This document shows positions 36,001-46,070 of a stretch of 64,000 nucleotides of DNA, piece after piece. Both the position numbers and the translations under genes were made by a program. This DNA comes from Neospora caninum Liverpool (taxonomy: Eukaryota; Apicomplexa; Conoidasida; Eucoccidiorida; Sarcocystidae), in NCBI RefSeq assembly GCF_000208865.1, contig NC_018386.1:930001-994000 (forward strand), given 5' to 3'. Each line of letters starts with the position of its first letter. The stretch's first letter is position 1. The notes under the pieces were generated by a model, which was not told the DNA's origin, made no database searches, and saw only the letters and a list, made by a program, of their open reading frames with translations.

Positions 36001-36812
36001 CTAAGAGCATCTTCAAATGTGAGCCCACTCGACGAACTTTCTCCTGCGCGAAGAAGAGGCGTCTGTGTATGTGCGGATGCAACCTGTACACTCTGGCCAT
36101 CCTCCGCAAAACCCGTCGTCGCCTTCAGGCGAGTTCCCCCGCGCGCAGTCGTTTCGGACGCACCAACGCGAGGACGAAGACCGCCTGGCGAAGAGTTGGT
36201 GAGGCCCCCGGCAAAACTCTTGGGCAAGAGCTTCGGAGACGAAAGTCTGCTCAGAGGCGTCCGCGCCCGCAACTCAAGTTCACAGGGCGGGTCCGCCGTA
36301 CGACTCGGTTTTTCCGTGTCTCCTGGGTTGGGCGGCGCGTGTGCCTGACTCGATAGGTGCCTTCTGGAACTGAAAGGCCCCGCCTCTTCAGGAACACCTC
36401 TCGATGGATTGCCTTCAAGTATCCCGGCAAAGTTCAAAGAATGCATGCCCTGAAGTGTGGTCCGGCTCTGCTCGTCGACCGTTTTCTCCCGACACCGCGC
36501 GGATTTCTCGTCCCAACAGGGACTGTCGGCGCCGGCGGCGGGGTAATACACCAGAGGTATTGACGATGAACTCGGATTTTTGGGGACAGGCGCAGTTGTG
36601 GGGTGAAGGGGCCTTTTCACTTTCTCCGCAAAACACGAGGATTTTCCCCCAAAAGATTTAACGGGTGACTTTGGCGTCTGAGCGGGACTTCCTCCCGGGT
36701 CACCTCCTGTCGCCGGTGCGCTACTTTTCGCAGCATGTCTGGGCTGCGGCGCCTTGAGGACTGCGCACCGGGGGTGGTCTCCCCGAAGGAGTGCCGTGCT
36801 TGGACTTGCCAT
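33033..36812 (-). CDS. TKL-type protein kinase with long disordered N-terminus
   Basis: Exons are 36812-34116, 33701-33482 and 33235-33033 (donors gtaagc, gtaaga; phases 0 and 1), 1039 aa. Residues 1 to about 740 are Ser/Pro/Ala-rich with no domain. The kinase domain spans about 760-1030 and all catalytic elements are present: glycine loop ISQGSFGTV, VAVK lysine near 793, alpha-C glutamate near 810, HRDLKTAN (H886-D888), DFG (906-908) at the start of exon 2, GSPRYMAPE, and a C-terminal ERCFSWSARDRPSA typical of TKL/Raf-like kinases. An active Ser/Thr kinase is therefore expected. The first intron falls between HRD and DFG. The frame is open upstream of 36812, but only a GTG precedes the ATG, so MASPSTALL is taken as the start. 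No signal peptide, so it is not a rhoptry kinase of the ROP type. Substrate and location are unknown. Confidence 0.91.
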
Positions 36813-39800
36813 GTTTCCAAATTTGTGCTTGCTTCCCCAACAATACAAATGTTTACAAACAGCTTTCGGCCCCTGCCGAGCAAACCAACCGAGCCTTTTG
36901 TGACGGGGGCGTACAGACACCCGCGTGCTCTATCTGTGAAGAACGGCGTGCGGCTCTTTTTGAGCAACACGCGTCCGTGTGCACGAGATGCGCGACGGCT
37001 TCTGGCGACACGGACTGGAAAGAAACGTGGCGAGGCGGTATGTACCTCCCAACGGAGGAAACCACACAGAGCCGAGAAGGGAGAGCATGTAACCGCGGAA
37101 ACGGCAAAACGGGGGCCACGCAACTGTTTCGGGCGAGAATATCGACAGGCATCCGGGACCACAGATGACGCAGAACGGTTCAGCCTTCAGATTCGGCCCA
37201 TGAGTCCGCTTTGGCAGGTTGACATGACGGTGTGAGACACCTGGTGCAGAGTTCATCCCGCTTTTACGGCAGAGAGAGGCCTTCAGCACGCCAAAGCCTC
37301 GAGGGTGACGAAAATCCGGCGGACGAATATCCCGCGACTCGACATGCCAGGGGTAGAAGTGTCCCTGGATAGTTACTAGGTCAATTGAAGCACCGCGTAA
37401 CTTTCAACATCCCGCATCTCAAAAATCTCGGCTTCCAGACCGGCCCTCAAACGCCGCATACTGGGCTCCTGTCCACGGACACCAGTGGACTGGTAGCCTG
37501 CGCACGGCCGCCGAAAGTTTGCGCTCCTCGGAACATGAGGATCACATACATACTTTTTATCAGGTGACTCGGAAAACGCGCTGTGGGTATGCGAAGACAC
37601 CCAGAGAGAGGGCGTAGGATGGGGTTCGTACCACTTGTCGACACAGGACCACGATACTTGACGTTTCGGGGCCCGCGAGCTAGGCTACAGAACAGTTGCT
37701 CAGGACGGGAGCACGCGCTGTCGATGAACACCACAAACGCCGCCTTCGGCTTTATTCTGGAGAGAACTGACGACACAGACAAGCGAAACCGCCGAAGCTT
37801 TTCCTTCCGACAAGCTCTGGCCCTTAAAAAGGAAAAAACGCACGGCGAACACAAACAAAAGAAGTACCTCGACGCGACTGCAGAACCCGTCAAGAGCCGC
37901 GTGCTGCACGCGCTGAAGTTCACTGGCTGACACGGCCCGGTCTTCCCTTTTTTCCCTTGCTAGGCGTGACCCTGGGTTGTGTGGCAAGCTCTCTTGGATG
38001 CAACGATTTCGAGAGCTTTTGCCTCTTGAAAAGTGTTGGGTGCCCCACACAAAAAGAGGGCAATTTCTCGTTTCGCTCGGCTAGGATATATCTGGTTCGG
38101 TCGTGAATGCGGCCGGCATTGTCCCTTTCTTTGCACGACCCCGTCCAGTAAGCTAGCGACAAGGGCGCTTCGAAATTTTGCCACTGAGTCGCCGGTAGAA
38201 ACGCTTTAGGCAAGCGTATCTGCTCGCTGGAAAAGACAGAAAACAGGGCCTGGCATCCGAAGAAGGTGTTCGCTTTTTGGTACCGAAAAAGTCTCGCCAC
38301 TCGACAGCCACAAGACAACGCTACAACACTCAGCGTCCATATGCCTGTCGGGAAAGGCGAAAATGCGGTGCAAAGGAAGGGCTGCAGGCCGCGGTTTCTT
38401 TCCACCAAAAGCCTTGCTTTGCGGCGGACAAAAGGAATCTGTCCATCATTTCGGGGGATAACACAACATACGGTAAACGACGCCTCAGGCTGGCACCCGT
38501 GTCTGGGGGCCCTACAGCGCGCATCCAAAGCTGAACTTCCAGGCACTCTTGCGTGGTATTCTTCCCCTAGTCTCTCAGCAGCATAAGCCTATGGCAGCAT
38601 CCTCCAGAACTTTAGCAAACGGGGAGTATCGCACCCTCGTCTTTCCAGGGGATTTCGTGCCTGCCAGCGGCTGCACTTCTCCGTCGTTCACTCTCTGTTC
38701 AAATCAACTAGTGTTTTTGGGAGGACGACTGGTGTCGATGTATCGTTGCCTTCGGACTCACACTTCACTTGTTTTTCCCAGCTACAGACACGTCTGCGCT
38801 TTTACGACGGCAGCACATCACTCCGCTGGCCTGCTCACGTGGTCCGAAAGGATTGGATTGCAGGACCACCGAATCGAGGTTGGAAGATGGAACCGTTAAG
38901 CCCGAGTGATCAGGGACACTGAATTCACGGGCGTGTCCTCGGCACTGCATTCCAATCTGGCTCGGATGACCCTTTTGAACACAGTTTTCTCTTGCGCTCT
39001 CCAGGACACAGCCACACCACGCGCATGCGACGACATGCTCCCAGCGCCAAGCTACCACAGGTTTCAAGCCTAGACTGTCTGAAAACGGTTTTCGAGCGCC
39101 TTTCGTCAGTTGCCTGTAGCGTAAGGAGACAGAACGGCGGCGACGACTTGTTCCGGAAAGCCTCTTCGTAGGACGCTTCGCTGTCTCGAGAACTTGGCAT
39201 CTGGGCTCGAGACAGTCGTAGAACCCTTGAGGTGGGCAGCTGCGCTTGCAGTTGCGGAGAGGATCAATCCCAGTACGTGTGCGTGACCTTGTCAACCTCA
39301 GAAAACATTTGTCCGCCACTCTTGATGCCGCAGAGGTACCCGTCAGCTGTGTCGGAGCGAGACGTGGACATGGAATACACGGAGGACGTGCCCAGTTATC
39401 TGGACGAAACGGTGAACAGATATATTCGGACTGCTCCCTTCATCTATCCGTCGCAGCCACGAGAACAAACAAACTCAGCTTGAGCCGGTTGCACAGATGG
39501 TGCTACAAACGCCAGACTATTCCCGGTCCTGTGCACGCAATCTGACGTCAATACTTGTAGACGCAACCATAAACAGTTGTAAGAATTAGAGATAGTAGAT
39601 GTACTGTCTGTCGCACCTGTCCATTAATACCTATACATATATATATATATATATATATGTAGGCAAACGTCAGTATATGCACATACACAGCTATAGATGT
39701 AGACGGCTAGGGTAGACGAGATGTCCCTGTTGTTCCGGAAAGTGATGTACGCCGCTATGATGAGGCCAGCTGCTTTTGATTGCCTGAGAAATCTGATGAA

Positions 39801-41863
39801 GTGAAGGCCTTTTAGGTTTTTTTTCCTCAAGGACGGACACGTGGCGGGGCGTGTTACCGGAGGACGTGGAGACACGAGGGAACCCGGGCGAGCATCTGTC
39901 CCTCTCCCGCGCATGGGACAGCCTGTTTCTCCGCATCGCTTTGGAGACAGCTGTTGCGACTGCGTTCTTGCTTCCCTGTCGCCTTTTCTCAAGGCCGTTT
40001 TTCTTCGAGATTTTTGTGCGCGTTCTCTGGATGAAACACACACTGATCGCGTTTTCCGTCGAGAGGTCGTCTCTCAGTGTGCTGGCCCATCTGACCAGCA
40101 GCTTATCCCGCGTTCATGTCTTTTTCCCGTCTGCTGCGCACACAGAGAGCAAAGTTCTCCAAGCCTTTTTCGAGACAAAAACGTTCGGCACGCACTTGCA
40201 CATCTGGCCCTTCTTCAACTCGACAGGCAACCGTTTTCCTTTTCCACTGGGGCCCGAGGCCTGGCTGTCTCTCGCCTTTCCGAACCGGTCGCCCGCCTGC
40301 GGCTCGCTGCAGTTCGTGACGGATGAGCCGAAGACCGCAAACTCAGGGCGTTTTCGAAGTGTGCAAGAGACGTTGCCGATTCGAGAACCGCGAGTGTTCT
40401 GGGTCGCGGAGCATTTGTACAGAGAAAATATATCTTCCATGCCTCGTACGGAAGCGGGAAATCGCCGGACGACTCGCCTTTTGTGCACACACGGGTCCGA
40501 GCTGCCGGCAACGAGACAGCAGACCTGCGGAGGGCGAGCAGCTGATTACCGATTTGAAAACAGAACGAAAAAAGAAAGGGGAGGACCGGAGCTGTATGTA
40601 CACTCTGCTTGCGCAAACCGTGGACAAGGACGGGCGAGATTCGTACCTCCCGTTCGTCTCTCCAGCTGTCGACTGTGCCGCTCAATCGGCAGAAGACACT
40701 TGTGGAAGACAACGCTGAGACGTATTGGAGCCGCGATTTCTCTCGCTTTCTCGCAGGCTTCTCCCCCTTTTCCCGTCTGTCCCCCATCCTGAGTCTTGCC
40801 TTTGTTTTTCTGACCACGCTTCGGAAACCGATCTCGCTCTCTCTGCTTCACCGGCGCGCTCGTCTCTCTGTTCAGTACGGGTCTCGTTCAAGCTGCCATC
40901 TTTCTCTCTTTTTCCCCGCACCTCGTTTTCTTGTCCCAGCTCTTCTGTTAAGAACCCGGCTTGTCAGTCTTTCTGAGGCCCTCACAGCTCTAACTTTTCG
41001 TCTCTCGGCGGTGTCCGCCCCGTCCGTGCACCGCTTTCCTGTCGTCGTCTCCAGAGAAGCAGGCTCTTTCCCCAGGCCTCCTGAAACGCGCTCAGCTTCC
41101 CGCGCTGCCTCCTTTTCTTTCCGGGAAACAGACAGCCGGTCTTTTCCTTGCTGCGCCGTGTGTGTTGTCTTCCTTGCCTGCTGCTCGTGCCCGACTGTCT
41201 GTTTTTTATCTCCTTCCCCCTACCTCGCCGCCTGACCAGAGGCGGTCTCCACCTGCGCAGAGCCTTTGCGCGCACGTCCTCTGAGCCGCGCATGTCTCCC
41301 CAGGCTGATATCGGGACAGAAAAAGGCAGAGAAGTGGGTGTCGGTGTCTGGAGGTCGAGGTTGATCTAGCGTTCGACACTACGTGGAACGTGCATGCATT
41401 TGTGCCGTTCCCCTGGAAAAAAAGAGGGAACCCGAACTCTTCTCGAGCACCCGCTGGATTGTCTTCGAAGCGCGAAACGCGCTCTGAAACCCCTGGGGAA
41501 GCGTACTCCTCCTCTCTGCAAACACGTGCACTTCTCTCCACCAGTTCCTCGTCTTCTCTGCGGAGACAGCTCACCAAAGAGGCAACGGAGGCGAACAGAG
41601 AAGTGAACAGAGAGAGACGAGGGGCAAGAACTCTATCCAAGTCCACGCCTGGATTCGCGCGGAGTAGGGCGAGGCCAATCGAATGCAGAGAGCATCCCGA
41701 AGCAAGGAGAAGCGAGTTCCACGCTCTTGTGCGCTTTTCCAGTTCTAGCAAAGGCACCGAACACCTGACGTCCTTCCGTTTTCCGGCCTTTGCCTCTCCG
41801 GGCGCGCTCCTCGCGGCCTGTCGCCCTCCGTCTCCTTCGCCCCGACTAGACTCGTTTGTCAAA
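36813..41863. other. divergent intergenic region and adhesin 5' leader
   Basis: 5 kb between the kinase (-) and the TSR adhesin (+), so two promoters are expected. No exon supported. A short (TA)n run lies at 39635-39660. From about 39.9 kb the + strand becomes strongly C/T-rich, typical of coccidian promoter/leader DNA; long open frames here (for example 39851-40792) have no domain and reflect that composition. Confidence 0.6.
40861..41619 (+). promoter_or_regulatory. cluster of WGAGACG-type heptamers upstream of the adhesin
   Basis: The heptamer WGAGACG is an experimentally described Toxoplasma promoter element that works in either orientation. It occurs as CGTCTCT at 40861-40867 and 40999-41005 and as AGAGACG at 41613-41619, the last about 245 bases before the ATG. 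In a C/T-rich region some hits are expected by chance, so the assignment is tentative. Confidence 0.3.
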
Positions 41864-44800
41864 ATGCCGGCGGAGCGGAAGAGGCGGGCGTTCCTCCCTT
41901 CGGCCGCCCTCGTCAGTCTTCTCGCTATTCGTTTCTCAGAAGAAATTGCACGGACCGCTCTGTCCTCCGCCTTCGCACAGGATGCGGGCTCCGCACACAA
42001 GCCCTGGATCGGAAGTAAGTCTCGCTGCCGATGCTATAGATACATATATATATATATATATATATATATGAATGTGTGTATGTATGTATGTATGTATGTA
42101 TGTATGTATGTATGTATGTATGTATGTATGTATGTATGTATGTATGTATGTATGTATGTATGTATGTATGTATGTATGTATGTATGTATGTACGTATGTA
42201 CGTACGTACGTATGTATGTATGTATGTATGTATGTATGTATGTATGTATTCGGGTGTGCGTGCTTGTACACTGCACGTAGTTAATCTGTTGGTATGTCGG
42301 GAAGTCGCCTTGCAATCCGCGTACATTGGTGTCCTTGTTTCGCTCGTTAACGGCGCGGGTTTGAGGACCGGAAGAACCTGGTTGGTGCACGGCTTTGTCG
42401 TGAAGTTGCGGCGTCGGCGAAGGCTTTTCCGACGTGTGACCCGGTGGCGCCCTCCCCTTCCGTTCTCCAAGAGCCGGACCCATCCTCCCGCGCCGCCTCT
42501 GTGTTCTGCTCCCTGGGCTTGCTTGCTCAGACTGCCCTCGTTTCGGCTTTTCCTTCCATGCGTCTTCGCACTCTTCCTCTTCTCTCCTTGAGACTCCGTT
42601 TGTAGTGGACAGCGTGGCTGCATGCGCGGCCCGCTGCCACGGCTTCGTTCTCTCTTCTTTTTTCTCTTCTACGCTGTGCCGCGGGTTCGAGTTCGACCGG
42701 CGCAGCCGTCTCTGCTCGCTCTTCGCCTCTCTGCCATCGCCCTTCGCGTCTCTCTCGCGGCCTTCGCCGTTCATCGCCTCGGGTGTCTCTCCGACGAAGA
42801 CAGCCGGCAGTCTGTGCGCGACGTCCTGTCTCGTCTCGGAGTGGAGCGCGTGGGGAGCTTGCGAGGGCGAAGGACGGACGGAACCTGGGGCCTATGAGTC
42901 GACTTCGGGGATTCAAAGGCGCACGCGACACATTCGCAGACTCCCGCTGTGGGGCAACGAAACGTGTCCGCTCCTCGAAGAACTCAGACCGTGCACACGA
43001 GGAGACTCCCCACAGTGCGCCATGGAGGGAATCGGGATTCTCGGGTGGGGCTGCAACCCCGAAGACGACTTTGCAGAAAGCGGTGAGAAAAACGCAGAAC
43101 AGAGCGAGGCAGAAGAAGGGAGAGAGAAGAAACCGAAGGAGCGAGATCAACGGACAGGTTATCAACAGAGAGGAACACGAGAGAGCGGAAAATCCGACGG
43201 GGAGGTGATGGATGGACAAGACAGAAGCCGAAGGCGCAGTGGAGAGGACGGGAGACACTTTCAGGCACGCCAGAAGCCCGGACGTCAAAAGTAGAAGACC
43301 CTGCGAATTCGCCAAACGTTCCACGTTCCGTCTTCTCGCTTTTCTTTCCTCTCAGGCACCGACCGGCATTTCGTGACGAGTTTCGAGGCCTGTGGGAATC
43401 TCTGTGCCTCGGATCCAGACTGCACTTTCTTCTCTCTCGACCGTCGACCGCGTGCCTCTGCCTCGTTTTCGCCGGGCGCCAGCCCGCGGAGTGAAGAGAG
43501 ACAAGATCCATTTCCCAGTGGAGAGCGAGAGACGCACGATGGGCAGGAAGTCTCCATGCTCTGCTACATCATTCATGGCCCAGAACCTGGATGCATGTTT
43601 CTCTCTGAACACTTTGTCTCGGGTAAGGACAGCCGGCAGCTGCGTCCCATCCAGCTCCTCTCCGTCTGGGAACTTCGCGCTTGCTCGCCTCTCTCATGCG
43701 CGCGTCCTGCCCCTTTCTGGACTCTTCGTCTCCAATGCCTGTTGCCTCTGTGTGTCTCTTCTCTCTTTCTGCTCCGCCCTCTCCCGCTTCTCCTTTCCTC
43801 GCTGCTCTCTGACTCCAGCGCCGCGCCAGGGCGGCGCCTCGCGGTGTCCCTTCGACTGCGTGCCGGGCGAGTGGAGCGACTGGGCCCCGTGCAGCCATCC
43901 GTGCAGTCCCGAGCAGCAACAGTCCAGAACGCGCGGGGTCAAGATTCCAGCGCGAAACGGCGGCAGAGATTGCCAGCTTGTCGACACCCGAAACTGCCTC
44001 GGAAGCCCCATGTACCCGCGTGTGAATTGCGGTAAGAGTGGGAAACAAGAAAGGGAAACAAGGCGGAAACGAAAAGGAAAAAAGCCGAGGAGAGACACAA
44101 CACACTGAGACCACCACACAAGGTAGAGGAAGCTGCCTCCCTGTCGACGTGCTTTCAATTCTTTTCTCTTCTCTGTGTTCCTTTCTGCGCCTTGCGCAGC
44201 CCAAGCGGAGTGTACGTACTCGCCGTGGTCCTCGTGGTCGCCGTGCAGCAGTCCTTGCGAAGGAGGAACGCAAGAAAGAGTGCGCTCTGTTCTGACCGGC
44301 GGCAGCAGGCCGTGCAACGCAGTGAAAATGGTTCGCGCATGCAACGACGGAATTGCCTGTTCTTCGCGAGGTGCGTTCTGCCCCCTTCTCCGAGGCATTC
44401 TCGCCCCACAACAACCATCCCGGCGAGAAAGAGAGAGAAAGAGAGAGACCGAGAGAGAAAGAGAGAGGAGACAGAGTGGGAGAGAAACGGAGAAACACAC
44501 AGCGACTCTCTGCTTCTCTTTTTCCTTCGCCGGATTCAATGGCTGTCTGCGGTTTCCGTCTTTGGTCTTCTCGTTGCTGCAGTCGGTTGTAACGCGAGTC
44601 CGTTCGGCGCGTGGTCTCCCTGTAGCACGAGTTGTGAGGGCGGCGAAAGACAGCGATCTCGGCACGTCGATGTCGCTTACGGAACAGGAGGCAGTGCATG
44701 TGCTGCAGTCTCGCCCTTCCAAGTGGAGACATGCAATGAAGACGTCCCGTGCGGTACGAAACGTCAACGACCGTTCAGGGCTCGAAATGCGATCTCTTTC

Positions 44801-45088
44801 AAAGAGGAAAAGGATTTCGACGCTCTTTTGTCGACAAACTGCTGTTCTCTCTCCTACGCTTGCCGGGTCCTGCGTGTCCGCCGACCGGCCTCGGTGTCTG
44901 TATCGTATTTCCTGGTCTTGCACTGGCATGCGACATGCGCACATCCTGAAACTCGCAGCCCATGCCGATTTCCTGTTTCTCTCCAGATTCACGAACGGTA
45001 CACATCACGAACGATTACAGACGGGAGTGAACCTTCTTCTACGCGTATACACATGCTGGTCTGTACATCTGTACATGCAAACATGCTC

Positions 45089-45132
<44 letters not shown>

Positions 45133-45163
45133 GTATATATATGTATGTATAGGTGTAGATATG

Positions 45164-45195
<32 letters not shown>

Positions 45196-45818
45196 TGTAT
45201 GTATGTATGTATGTATGTATGTATCTGCATGTCTTTCTCTGTGAGAAAGGAAGGACACTGGCTTTACGTGCTGTCTTCCCCGATCCGCGAGAAGGTCTCT
45301 GCCTCTTTTTCTCCTCCATTTTCTCGGTCGCCCCTTCGCCGTCTCTGAGTGATTCTTCTTTTCTTGACATAACTTCGGATCTTGTGTTTTCTCCTTCAGG
45401 ACAAGACTGCGAGTTCAGCGCTTGGGAGGAGTGGAGCGCATGCAAGGCTGTGCCGGGCGCAGGCTGTGGCCAGCGGAGCGGCAGAAGGCAGAGACACCGG
45501 GGAATTCTGAAGCAAAAGAAAGACCCGTTTTCAGGGCGGCCGCTGCCTTGCGGAGACAACCAGGCGTTCGTGCAAGTCGAAGACTGCGTCGCCCCTGGAA
45601 CCGACGCTTGCGGTAAAGACAGAAACTGACAGAGCTGAGTCTCACAACACCCTCAACATATTGTAGATATAGTGTTTTGTGTGAGAGGGTTTTGAATCTG
45701 TCGTGTTCTGTCTGTGTACACTGTGGTAGACGGGATCCTTATTCACATGTGGATAGATGCGCGTATCTGCGCTCACCTATGCAAGGTGCATATGCATATA
45801 TAGGCGGACTGTCCCCAC

Positions 45819-45861
<43 letters not shown>

Positions 45862-45898
45862 CAACCGCATATACATATATATATATATGTGCAACCGC

Positions 45899-45935
<37 letters not shown>

Positions 45936-46034
45936 ACCGCATATACATATATATATATATATATATATGTATCCCTATTTGCAGCGAGACGCTGCCCTCA
46001 TTGTGAGTTGACCCATTGCCACGTGTACCCTCCC

Positions 46035-46070
<36 letters not shown>

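Noticed and set aside
41390..42280. Upstream ORF and Cys-Met-Tyr-Val repeat peptide
   Set aside because: The repeat peptide is translated (TGTA)n microsatellite beyond the real donor at 42015; the sequence before 41864 is leader without domain.
43569..44992. Long - strand frames of 387 and 432 codons
   Set aside because: Antisense to four verified TSR exons of the adhesin; no family content.
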